Shown: positions 1-5,922, numbered from the stretch's first letter. The stretch: 5,922 bases of DNA from Bacteroidales bacterium (GCA_025455505.1 JALOMK010000151.1:1-5922), one strand, 5' to 3'. Translations and numbers: made by a program. Notes: generated by a model not told the origin, from the sequence alone.

Positions 1-1
1 T

Positions 2-277
2 GTCAATTTCGGAGGCACGGGGGCGGTTTATGCCCTGGGGATAGCTGACAGGCTGAGGAAAGCAGGTGTCAGAACTGAGCTCTACCCTGATAATTCCAAA
101 CTTAAGAAGCAGATCTCATATGCCGATTCAAGGAAGATACCCTACATCATTATTGCCGGTGAGGAAGAAATCTCGGCCGGTCAGTTCACACTTAAGGAGA
201 TGGGTACGGGGGAGCAGAAAAGGATTGACATCAAGGATATTGATCTGCTTGCAGATGACTTAAAAAACAAGGCATAG
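2..277 (+). CDS. hisS: Histidine--tRNA ligase (HisRS), C-terminal fragment
   Basis: Partial gene: the 5' part lies outside the window, and the 91 visible codons end at TAG 275-277. The reading frame gives the class IIa anticodon-binding domain that closes HisRS. It shows an ALGIADRLRKAG helix, an ELYPDNSKLKKQISYAD stretch, then a hydrophobic strand leading to GEEE, and a KEMGTGEQ segment near the end. This matches the family pattern LRxAGxxxELYPD..KxKKQ..YA...IP...I.GE.E....xxLKxMxTGEQ. The whole enzyme charges tRNA-His with histidine in the cytoplasm; this domain recognises the anticodon region. The catalytic core and motifs 1-3 are not visible. hutH starts one base after the stop, so the two genes are probably co-transcribed. 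The family assignment is strong. Whether the full-length gene is intact cannot be judged here. Confidence 0.9.
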   Translation, partial: VNFGGTGAVYALGIADRLRKAGVRTELYPDNSKLKKQISYADSRKIPYIIIAGEEEISAGQFTLKEMGTGEQKRIDIKDIDLLADDLKNKA

Positions 278-278
278 T

Positions 279-1769
279 ATGAATTTTGAAATTACAGGCA
301 GGCCGCTCGATCCTGAAACAATAGAAAAGATAGTTGAAAGCAGGATGAAGCTCAGCCTGTCGGAAGAATCACGTCAGCTGGTTGTCAGGTGCAGGGAGTA
401 TCTCGACAGGAAGCTTGGCACTGATACTGCCCCCATCTACGGTATCACAACCGGGTTCGGAGCCCTGCATAACATACAGATCAGTCGGGATCAGCTAAAC
501 AAGCTTCAGGAGAACCTTGTTATCTCTCATGCCTGCGGTACCGGCGATGAGGTGTGTGAGGACATTGTTCGGACTATGCTTCTGCTCAAGATACATGCTC
601 TCAGTTACGGTAAATCAGGCGTTCAGGCTGAGACTGTTGAAAGGCTTATCGACTTTTTCAATGAGTCCGTAACACCTGTTGTATATGAGCAGGGTTCGCT
701 GGGCGCATCAGGCGACCTGGCTCCGCTTGCTCACCTTGTGCTGCCGCTGATAGGAATGGGAGAGGCAAGGATTGGCGATGCCAAATCAAGTGCCGCCGGC
801 ATACTCCGAAAGTTCGGATGGAAGCCTGTCATCCTGAGGTCTAAGGAGGGACTGGCCCTTCTTAACGGTACCCAGTTCATGAGCGCCCACGGTGTTTATA
901 TTATTCAGAGGGCTCAGCGCTTGTCGCAGGCCGCTGATATAATAGCCGCAATTTCGCTTGATGCCTATGACGGCAGGATTGATCCCTTCCTGAGGATAGT
1001 ACATGAGATCAGGCCTCATAAAGGACAGATTGAAACCTCAGAGGCCTTCCTGTCGCTGCTCGAAGGCAGCAGTCTTATTTCGAAACATAAGGACCATGTC
1101 CAGGATCCGTATTCGTTCCGCTGCATTCCCCAGGTGCACGGAGCCACTAAGGACGCGATACGGCATGCCAGGTCGGTGATTGTGACAGAGATTAATTCAG
1201 TCACCGACAATCCCACAATCTTCCCTGATGAGGATTTGATTATATCCGGCGGCAATTTCCATGGTCAGCCACTTGCCCTTGTCTTTGATTTCCTGGCAAT
1301 TGCTCTTGCAGAACTAGGCAGTATATCGGAAAGAAGGATTTACAGGCTTATATCAGGTGAAAGGGGGCTCCCGGAATTCCTTGTCGCAAGCCCCGGTCTC
1401 AACAGCGGCTTCATGATACCCCAATATACTGCAGCCTCGGTTGTGAGCCAGAACAAACAGCTGTGCACCCCTGCGTCGGTTGATTCGATACCTTCTTCCA
1501 ATGAGCAGGAGGATCATGTCAGCATGGGAGCCAACGGTGCAACAAGGCTGCTCAGGGTTGTTGCCAACATTGAGAAGATACTGGCAATAGAGCTATTTAC
1601 CGCAGTGCAGGCTCTGGAGTTCAGGCGTCCCGGTAAGAGCTCTGCGGTGCTTGAGAAAGTAGTCGCGGCTTACAGATCGGTGGTGCCCTTCATTGATGAT
1701 GACAGGATAATGTACCCTGAAATAGCACGGTCAATTGAATTTGTAAGAAAGATCAACAGGATCCTATAA
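279..1769 (+). CDS. hutH: Histidine ammonia-lyase (histidase)
   Basis: A 496-residue protein, close to the usual ~500-510 of the family. It is predicted to deaminate L-histidine to trans-urocanate and ammonia, the first step of histidine degradation, in the cytoplasm. The A143-S144-G145 triad within GSLGASGDLAPLAH forms the electrophilic MIO cofactor by self-cyclisation. The residues known from the Pseudomonas putida enzyme are all recognisable: Y54 in YGITTGFG, the S83-H84 pair in the selectivity loop, N196 in LLNGTQ, Q275/Y278/R281 in VQDPYSFRC, F327 in GGNFHGQ, and E411 in QEDHVSM. The last is the glutamate expected of histidases; the Flavobacterium tyrosine lyase, as I recall it, has Q there (NQD). 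Tyrosine or phenylalanine lyase activity is therefore less likely, though not excluded. The ATG follows the hisS stop by one base and has no clear Shine-Dalgarno. No hutU, hutI or formiminotransferase gene is in view. The 3' end overlaps the stop of the convergent - strand gene. Confidence 0.93.
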   Translation: MNFEITGRPLDPETIEKIVESRMKLSLSEESRQLVVRCREYLDRKLGTDTAPIYGITTGFGALHNIQISRDQLNKLQENLVISHACGTGDEVCEDIVRTMLLLKIHALSYGKSGVQAETVERLIDFFNESVTPVVYEQGSLGASGDLAPLAHLVLPLIGMGEARIGDAKSSAAGILRKFGWKPVILRSKEGLALLNGTQFMSAHGVYIIQRAQRLSQAADIIAAISLDAYDGRIDPFLRIVHEIRPHKGQIETSEAFLSLLEGSSLISKHKDHVQDPYSFRCIPQVHGATKDAIRHARSVIVTEINSVTDNPTIFPDEDLIISGGNFHGQPLALVFDFLAIALAELGSISERRIYRLISGERGLPEFLVASPGLNSGFMIPQYTAASVVSQNKQLCTPASVDSIPSSNEQEDHVSMGANGATRLLRVVANIEKILAIELFTAVQALEFRRPGKSSAVLEKVVAAYRSVVPFIDDDRIMYPEIARSIEFVRKINRIL

Positions 1770-2252
1770 TCCGGGATCAGGATCTTCAATTCCAGGCTGC
1801 ACCTGACGGCGTCCGCTCTGTAGCTCATTGAGCAGCTGGGCCTTGTAAAGGTTTTCTACCTGGTAGAATCTTATTACTTTTGCCGGGGGAAATATTTCCT
1901 TGAGCTTTTTATGCAGTTCAACCGAGAGAGCCGACTCCCTGACCATTCCGTCGACAAGCTTGTCGCTTAAAGTTGCCAGTTCCCTGTCGCTCATACTTGC
2001 TTCGTTCTGGTTGAAATCCCTTATTATTGCCCTCCTGTCGAGCTGTATCCTTGTTTTTTTATCCTGGTAATCATTATAGACAGGCCAGAACATCTCGGCT
2101 TCCTTCGGACTGAGATTTAGTCTTTTCGTGAAGAAGCCAATCCTGAAGGCGTCTATCCTTTCGAAGCGCGGGTTCTGTCCCTGGGCCGCACTGGCTGAAA
2201 GCAGGGCGAAAAATATTATTATTGAAGAAAGTATTTTCATTTTGCCTGTCAT
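1764..2252 (-). CDS. Exported Spy/LTxxQ-like helical protein, putative sensor of the ECF module
   Basis: A 162-residue protein with an N-terminal signal peptide: basic start, hydrophobic stretch at about residues 7-23, likely cleavage near A23 to Q26. The mature part is predicted to be almost entirely helical. The segment LNLSPKEAEMFWPVYNDY (46-62) resembles the LTxxQ-type helix of CpxP/Spy-like periplasmic proteins, and KLKEIFPPAKVIRFYQVEN (116-134) looks like a second, related repeat. Bacteroidota proteins of this type beside sigma genes are often annotated as sensors of ECF sigma factors. The start overlaps the stop of the upstream gene as ATGA (2249-2252), so translation is probably coupled; an alternative start at Met5 (2240) would also keep the signal peptide. 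As last gene of the operon it is placed to report envelope conditions to the membrane partner, but that role is inferred from context. The TAG stop overlaps the hutH 3' end. The exact family needs a profile search. Confidence 0.72.
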   Translation of the reverse strand: MTGKMKILSSIIIFFALLSASAAQGQNPRFERIDAFRIGFFTKRLNLSPKEAEMFWPVYNDYQDKKTRIQLDRRAIIRDFNQNEASMSDRELATLSDKLVDGMVRESALSVELHKKLKEIFPPAKVIRFYQVENLYKAQLLNELQSGRRQVQPGIEDPDPGL

Positions 2253-2671
2253 AGGTTATCGTAAATATCCGTAAGTTCAATATTGTCAAGAAGCAGGTAT
2301 TCAATAAGTTCTGAGCTGCTGAGACCTGTTTCTTCAGAATTCATCGATGCCGAAGCAAGCGATTCTTCGAGCATATACAGGTCTATGTCGCCATAAAGCA
2401 GTTCCTGGTCAGCTGAATTTAGCTCCAGGTCAGCATCTTTTTTACCGGCAGCGGGAGAAACTGTCTTCAGTACAGTAACTGTAACAAGTGCTATTGCAGC
2501 GAGGGAAGCTGCAGCCAGGCAGATAATCCTTGCAGTGCCGGCGAATCGCCTTCGCATGCTTACCGGAGCCGGAGCGATTGTATCGGCAATGATCTTCCTT
2601 GTAACATCATCGAAATACCCTTCAGGCACCCTGAACGGATTGTTTTTTTCCTTATTTGCCGGATCTTTCAT
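2249..2671 (-). CDS. Single-pass membrane protein, putative anti-sigma factor
   Basis: A 140-residue protein in the anti-sigma position directly after an ECF sigma gene. Residues 11-20 (NPFRVPEGYF) are a motif I recognise from membrane proteins next to sigma genes in Bacteroidota. A positively charged stretch (RRR, 40-42) precedes one hydrophobic segment at about 48-69, implying an inside N terminus of ~47 residues and an outside C terminus of ~70. The outer tail is very acidic: by my count 17 Asp/Glu against two Lys, ending in a leucine-rich EYLLLDNIELTDIYDNL. No HxxxCxxC zinc anti-sigma motif is present; the only cysteine (C51) lies in the membrane segment. By position it probably tethers or inhibits the sigma factor. 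It is separated from the sigma gene by 32 bp and overlaps the next gene by 4 bp. The membrane topology is well supported; anti-sigma function is inference. Confidence 0.7.
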   Translation of the reverse strand: MKDPANKEKNNPFRVPEGYFDDVTRKIIADTIAPAPVSMRRRFAGTARIICLAAASLAAIALVTVTVLKTVSPAAGKKDADLELNSADQELLYGDIDLYMLEESLASASMNSEETGLSSSELIEYLLLDNIELTDIYDNL

Positions 2672-2685
2672 TTCTCAATTGGATA

Positions 2686-2695
2686 GTTAATTAAC
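2686..2695. repeat. 10-bp perfect palindrome between sigma and membrane-protein genes
   Basis: GTTAATTAAC is a perfect 10-bp palindrome in the 32-bp gap between the sigma stop and the membrane-protein start. It sits 15 bp upstream of that start and next to one copy of the 13-bp repeat. It is AT-rich and short, so it could be a small operator, part of an internal promoter, or chance. Confidence 0.3.
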
Positions 2696-2697
2696 GA

Positions 2698-2710
2698 AAA
2701 GGTTTAATCA
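2698..2710 (-). repeat. 13-bp direct repeat, copy upstream of the membrane-protein gene
   Basis: The - strand sequence TGATTAAACCTTT is identical to that at 3283-3295. This copy includes the last codons' 3' bases and TAA stop of the sigma gene and ends 26 nt before the start codon of the membrane-protein gene. Both copies lie a short distance upstream of a start codon in the same operon. A shared promoter or operator element is possible, but function is unproven. Confidence 0.4.
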
Positions 2711-3237
2711 CCGGCAAGTATTTTTTCTATCTTTTTAACAGCATGATGATATGATGCTTTGAGGGCACCTTCGGATGTTCCAAGCACGCTGCTCATTTCC
2801 TCATATGTCATTTCATCAAAGTATTTGAGGTTGAAGACGACTCTCTGTTTCTCAGGCAGTTTGAGTATTGCATTCTGTAGCTTCAACTGGGCTTCATCAC
2901 CGTCGAACCATGAGCTTCCTTCTGCTGATGATGCAAAGATGTTTTCGAGTCCATCCAGGGAGATTGTGCTGTTGCGCTGTCTTTTTTTTAAAAGGGCAAG
3001 CGCTTCATTTGTAGCAATCGTATAGAGCCATGTATACAAAGAGCTCTCATTACGGAAATTCCCTATGTTTTTCCAGACGCTGACAAACGTGTTTTGCAGG
3101 GCATCGTCGGCGTCCTCGTGGAGGATTACCAGTCTTCTTATATGCCAGTAAAGTTTCCGGCTGTACTTATCAAGCAGGAGACTGAATCCTTTCCCGGGAT
3201 CAGATAAGAGCAGGGCATGTATGTTATCGTCGTGCAA
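2704..3237 (-). CDS. RNA polymerase sigma factor, sigma-70 family ECF subfamily
   Basis: A 177-residue two-domain sigma factor that would direct RNA polymerase to a small stress or envelope regulon. Region 2 spans about residues 20-87: DKYSRKLYWHIRRL, the acidic DADDALQNTF core-binding helix, and the FRNESSLYTWLYTIATNEAL segment for -10 recognition. A ~35-residue serine-rich linker follows. Region 4 spans about 120-174: LPEKQRVVFNLKYFDEMTYEEMSSVLG, then TSEGALKASYHHAVKKI, the helix-turn-helix that contacts the -35 element. The start is TTG at 3235-3237. Upstream the frame stays open only to TAA at 3289-3291 and holds no ATG, GTG or other TTG, so TTG is the best start. It is the first gene of a three-gene unit with the membrane protein and the Spy-like protein. 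The regulon and inducing signal cannot be read from the window. Confidence 0.9.
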   Translation of the reverse strand: MHDDNIHALLLSDPGKGFSLLLDKYSRKLYWHIRRLVILHEDADDALQNTFVSVWKNIGNFRNESSLYTWLYTIATNEALALLKKRQRNSTISLDGLENIFASSAEGSSWFDGDEAQLKLQNAILKLPEKQRVVFNLKYFDEMTYEEMSSVLGTSEGALKASYHHAVKKIEKILAGD

Positions 3238-3282
3238 GATTGGATTCAGCGCTGTTATAGCTATTAGATGACCAAATTCCGC

Positions 3283-3295
3283 AAAGGTTTAATCA
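3283..3295 (-). repeat. 13-bp direct repeat, copy upstream of the sigma gene
   Basis: The - strand sequence TGATTAAACCTTT is identical to 2698-2710 and lies 45 nt upstream of the TTG start of the sigma gene, in the divergent intergenic region. A CG dinucleotide follows at the same distance in both copies (TTTgCG and TTTtCG), extending the similarity slightly. This could be part of the promoter of an autoregulated sigma operon. A shorter 10-bp match (AAGGTTTAAT on +) also occurs inside ychF at 4438-4447, which weakens the case for specificity. Confidence 0.4.
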
Positions 3296-3322
3296 GTGTA
3301 AAGATAATACAGGGAATAATGA

Positions 3323-3330
3323 TAAATTTG
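3323..3330 (+). promoter_or_regulatory. Possible -7 box of the ychF promoter
   Basis: TAAATTTG fits the Bacteroidota housekeeping -7 consensus TAnnTTTG exactly and lies 25 nt before the ychF ATG, giving a short leader of roughly 20 nt. No TTTG -33 element is found at the expected ~19-nt spacing, so the promoter is only half supported. Confidence 0.35.
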
Positions 3331-3355
3331 CTGACTGTATCAAACTGTTACCGGG

Positions 3356-4453
3356 ATGGCTTTGCAATGTGGCATTATTGGAATAACGAATGTCGGAAAG
3401 ACAACTATATTCAACTGTATATCAACGACCAAGGGTGAAACGACGGCTTTTGCCTTCAGCGCCACCAAATCGAACATCGGAGTGGTGAAGGTGCCTGATC
3501 CGAGGCTGTATGAACTCGAAAAGCACCAGGTAACCGACCGCATAGTTCACACAACAGTTGAGATAGTGGATATTCCCGGTCTTGCACGGGGATCGAACAA
3601 GGGAGAGGGTGTGGGTAACAAGTTTCTTGCCGATATAAGAAATACTGATGCTCTGATCCATGTGCTCAGGTGCTTTGACAATGACAATCTTCCGCACATA
3701 GATGGTTCGGTGGACCCGGTACGCGATCTGCAGACAGTTGATCTTGAGCTCCAGGTAAAGGATCTCGAATCGGTGGAGAAGAAGCTTGAGAAGCTTGAAA
3801 AGGCATCACGGGCGGGAGACAAGGATGCGAAAACAGGCATTGAAGTGCTTGGAAGGTTCAGGGATCATTTCGAGAATTTCAGCAATGCAAGGGACCTTGA
3901 GATTAAGGATGAGGAAAGAAGATTTGTCGATGACCTTTTCCTGCTGACGATGAAACCTGTAATATATGTCTGCAATGTGGATGATAATTCGGCGGTGTCA
4001 GGGAATCCTTATGTTGAGGCCGTGAAAGATTATCTGAAGGGACAGGATAATGAAGTGCTTGTTATAGCTGGGGCCATCGAATCGGAGATTGCCGAGCTTG
4101 AAAGTGCGGAGGACCGGAAGGCCTTCCTTTCCGATGCCGGGCTTTCAGAACCGGGGGTTGATAAGCTTGTGAGGGCAGCCTACAGGATGCTTGATCTTCA
4201 GACATTCTTCACTGTCGGGCCAATGGAGATAAGGGCATGGACAATAAGAAGAGGGATGAAGGCCCCGGAAGCGGCAGGAGTTATTCACAGCGACCTTGAA
4301 AGAGGATTCATTCGGGCCGAAGTAATGAAATATGAAGATTTTGTGACTCTCGGGTCAGAACATGCATGCAAGGAAGCAGGGCGCTTTCATATAGAAGGGA
4401 AGAACTATATTGTTGACGATGGTGATATCCTGCATATAAGGTTTAATGTATAA
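3356..4453 (+). CDS. ychF: YchF/OLA1-family P-loop ATPase with TGS domain
   Basis: A 365-residue protein (E. coli YchF has 363), a cytosolic Obg-like ATPase associated with ribosomes and the translation and stress response. The P loop is GITNVGKT (9-16). The G3 region follows as VDIPGLARGSNKGEGVGNKF (71-90). H114 aligns with the catalytic histidine reported for E. coli. The nucleotide-specificity motif is NVDD (207-210) in place of the usual NxxE. A helical coiled-coil insertion covers about 125-200. The TGS domain covers about 281-365, with EIRAWTIRRGMKAPEAAG, HSDLERGFIRAEV and the terminal GDILHIRFNV. The switch I region is unusual: AFAFSATKSN (31-40) replaces the common NFPFCTIEPN, so the redox-sensitive Cys35 of E. 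coli is Ser here. The label 'redox-regulated' should therefore not be carried over uncritically. The ATG gives the canonical MALQCGIIG start. The M14 gene follows after 3 nt. Confidence 0.93.
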   Translation: MALQCGIIGITNVGKTTIFNCISTTKGETTAFAFSATKSNIGVVKVPDPRLYELEKHQVTDRIVHTTVEIVDIPGLARGSNKGEGVGNKFLADIRNTDALIHVLRCFDNDNLPHIDGSVDPVRDLQTVDLELQVKDLESVEKKLEKLEKASRAGDKDAKTGIEVLGRFRDHFENFSNARDLEIKDEERRFVDDLFLLTMKPVIYVCNVDDNSAVSGNPYVEAVKDYLKGQDNEVLVIAGAIESEIAELESAEDRKAFLSDAGLSEPGVDKLVRAAYRMLDLQTFFTVGPMEIRAWTIRRGMKAPEAAGVIHSDLERGFIRAEVMKYEDFVTLGSEHACKEAGRFHIEGKNYIVDDGDILHIRFNV

Positions 4454-4456
4454 GGC

Positions 4457-5922
4457 ATGCGGCATATTAACATCATTTTGTTCTCTGTATGCCTGTTAAG
4501 CACAGCTTTGCTTCAGGCCCAGGAGGAGGCGCGTGATGATGAACTCCGGCGGATAATACGTGAGAATCAGCAGGCTGAAGTTGAGATTCCATTCCCGGGA
4601 CGCGGAGAGCTTAAAAGGATCTCAAGTGATTTTTCAATATCATCGGTTGATGAAAAGAAGGTAAGCATAAGGCTTTCACCGCTGACGGCGGACCTGTTTA
4701 TTTCCCGCAACTATGATTATTCTATGGCCGGCCTGCCCGCCAGGAAAGGGATTCTTTCCTCAGCTTCATTTGGGGAAGCCCTTTCCTGGAATGTCTATCC
4801 TACATACCTGCAGTATGATTCAATAATGCGCAGCTTCCAGTCGCGGTTTCCCGAACTTTGTCATCTCGACACAATCGGCTTAACAAATTACGGCAAGCAG
4901 GTTCTTGTCCTTAAGATATCGGATAATCACGGAGCTGACGAGGATGAGCCGGAAGTATTCTACACCTCGTCGATGCATGGCGATGAAACCGGCGGTTTTA
5001 TTCTCATGCTCAGGCTCTGTGATTATATACTGGCAAATTATTCAACAAGCAGCAGGATCAGGAACCTTGTTGATAACCTTGAGATATGGATTAACCCGCT
5101 GGCGAATCCCGACGGGATGTACAGGACAGGCAACCTTATGTCGAACCCCACGAGGTTCAACGCCTATGGCTATGACCTGAACAGGAATTTCCCTGATCCC
5201 CTGGTGGCCTCAGTTACACTTCAGAAGGAGACTGTCGACATGATGAAGTTCCTGGCTGAAAGGAGATTTGTGCTTTCTGCCAACTTCCACTCCGGGTCGG
5301 AGGTGGTAAATTACCCGTGGGACAGGTGGCTTGAAAAGAAGCATGCTGATGACCTATGGTTTTATCTCATCAGCAGGGCCTATGCCGACACTGTTCATGC
5401 ATGGGCAACACCGGGTTATATGACAGAGCTTGACAATGGTGTCACAAGGGGTGCCGTCTGGTATGTCATAACAGGGGGACGCCAGGATTATGTAACCTGG
5501 GACTTGCGGGGCCGGGAAGTCACTATTGAGCTTGACAATGATTTCATCACGCCTGTATCACAGCTTGAGTCATTGTGGCAGTGGAATTACAGGTCGCTTC
5601 TCAGTTATATTGAAAACGCCTTGTTCGGGATACACGGGCATGTTGAAGATGCCCTTACTGGAAACCCGGTACCTGCTGTTATCAGCATTCCGGGGTATGA
5701 CAAGGATAACTCGCAGGTGTACAGCGATTCTCTTACGGGGAGATATACACGCCTGCTGAATCCCCAGGCATGGACCCTGAAGTTCTCTGCCGCCGGTTAC
5801 CTTGATACAACAATATACAATATCCCGGTTTTTGCCGGGCAGAGAACTCTGCTTGATGTGAGGATGGTTCCCCTTGTGAATGCTATTGACACTACAAACC
5901 CGGTTGAACCAGTGTTGTATCC
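4457..5922 (+). CDS. Exported M14 zinc carboxypeptidase (CPN/E-like), 3' end beyond window
   Basis: 488 codons are visible and the frame is open at the window edge. A signal peptide (hydrophobic to about residue 19, likely cleavage after A21) sends it to the periplasm or beyond. An N-terminal region of ~110 residues precedes the peptidase domain (about 112-388). Zinc ligands are H174 and E177 (HGDE) and H278 (FHSG). R233, N242 and R243 (DLNRNFPD) match the carboxylate-binding residues, Y336 the Tyr248 equivalent, and E358 (TIELDND) the catalytic Glu270 equivalent, 22 residues after Y336 as in carboxypeptidase A. D289 (NYPWD) and Q343 (GGRQD) match the residues that select C-terminal Lys or Arg in carboxypeptidase D, so basic specificity is predicted. 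A transthyretin-like/CarboxypepD_reg domain covers about 391-471. The missing end might hold further domains or a type IX secretion tag. It starts 3 nt after ychF, implying co-transcription. The substrate is unknown. Confidence 0.88.
   Translation, partial: MRHINIILFSVCLLSTALLQAQEEARDDELRRIIRENQQAEVEIPFPGRGELKRISSDFSISSVDEKKVSIRLSPLTADLFISRNYDYSMAGLPARKGILSSASFGEALSWNVYPTYLQYDSIMRSFQSRFPELCHLDTIGLTNYGKQVLVLKISDNHGADEDEPEVFYTSSMHGDETGGFILMLRLCDYILANYSTSSRIRNLVDNLEIWINPLANPDGMYRTGNLMSNPTRFNAYGYDLNRNFPDPLVASVTLQKETVDMMKFLAERRFVLSANFHSGSEVVNYPWDRWLEKKHADDLWFYLISRAYADTVHAWATPGYMTELDNGVTRGAVWYVITGGRQDYVTWDLRGREVTIELDNDFITPVSQLESLWQWNYRSLLSYIENALFGIHGHVEDALTGNPVPAVISIPGYDKDNSQVYSDSLTGRYTRLLNPQAWTLKFSAAGYLDTTIYNIPVFAGQRTLLDVRMVPLVNAIDTTNPVEPVLY

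Larger units (their letters stand above)
3238..3355. promoter_or_regulatory. Divergent intergenic region for the ECF operon and ychF
   Basis: These 118 bp are the only sizeable non-coding stretch in the window and lie between two divergent start codons, so they must hold the promoters of both the - strand sigma operon and the + strand ychF unit, unless either is read from farther away. The region is AT-rich. It contains one copy of the 13-bp repeat and a possible Bacteroidota -7 box for ychF. I find no riboswitch-like structure or terminator in it. Confidence 0.6.

Noticed and set aside
66..263. A 65-codon + strand open frame starting with ATG at 66
   Set aside because: It lies in another frame over the clearly conserved hisS anticodon-binding domain and has no recognisable features.
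786..1255. Two antisense open frames within hutH
   Set aside because: They sit opposite highly conserved HutH active-site sequence and show no domain, signal peptide or operon context.
279..1769. Reading the lyase as a tyrosine ammonia-lyase of a flexirubin-type pigment cluster
   Set aside because: E411 within QEDHVSM and VQDPYSFRC follow the histidase pattern, and no pigment-pathway gene is nearby.
1758..1778. Possible bidirectional terminator at the hutH/sensor junction
   Set aside because: The stem is only 5 bp with a 9-nt loop and lacks a T tract on either side.
3299..3306. Possible - strand -7 box (TATCTTTA) for the sigma operon
   Set aside because: It misses the last consensus base and has no TTTG at the correct spacing; an ECF operon may not use the housekeeping promoter anyway.
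3340..3840. Several antisense open frames over the 5' half of ychF
   Set aside because: They are opposite the conserved ATPase domain; their low-complexity Ser/Arg-rich translations look like reverse-strand shadows.
4905..5759. Two short + strand open frames (from 4905 and 5526) inside the carboxypeptidase gene
   Set aside because: They are out of frame with an M14 domain whose catalytic residues are all in order, so no frameshift needs to be invoked.

Overview
The window looks like a chromosomal segment from a member of the Bacteroidota, probably Bacteroidales-like. The pointers are Bacteroidota-style HisRS, HutH and YchF sequences, an ECF sigma operon whose second gene starts with an NPFxVPxGYF motif, the near absence of Shine-Dalgarno sequences, and an M14 carboxypeptidase with the long N-terminal region common in that phylum. 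I see no mobile element, CRISPR array, tRNA or rRNA. The assignment to phylum is inference from protein character, not from a marker-gene search.

Layout, left to right. (1) The 3' end of hisS (C-terminal anticodon-binding domain) is followed after one base by a complete hutH (histidine ammonia-lyase) on the + strand. (2) A three-gene operon on the - strand runs leftward from about 3237 to 1764. It encodes an ECF sigma factor (TTG start), a single-pass membrane protein in the position of an anti-sigma factor, and a small exported Spy/LTxxQ-like helical protein. Its last stop codon overlaps the end of hutH tail to tail. (3) A 118-bp divergent intergenic region separates this operon from (4) a + strand pair, ychF (P-loop ATPase with TGS domain) followed 3 nt later by an exported M14 zinc carboxypeptidase. 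The carboxypeptidase is still open where the window ends.

How the genes work together. HisRS and HutH compete for the same substrate, free histidine, and appear to be one transcription unit; no other hut gene is in view. The - strand operon reads as a self-contained envelope-sensing module: an exported sensor, a membrane partner with a strongly acidic outer tail, and a cytoplasmic sigma factor. YchF is cytosolic and the carboxypeptidase exported, so their close linkage suggests co-transcription rather than an obvious shared reaction.

Most of the window is ordinary core and housekeeping sequence. The points most worth checking are the YchF variant that has serine where the redox-sensitive Cys35 of the E. 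coli protein sits, the composition of the sigma/membrane/Spy-like module, and an exact 13-bp direct repeat found upstream of both the sigma and the membrane-protein genes.
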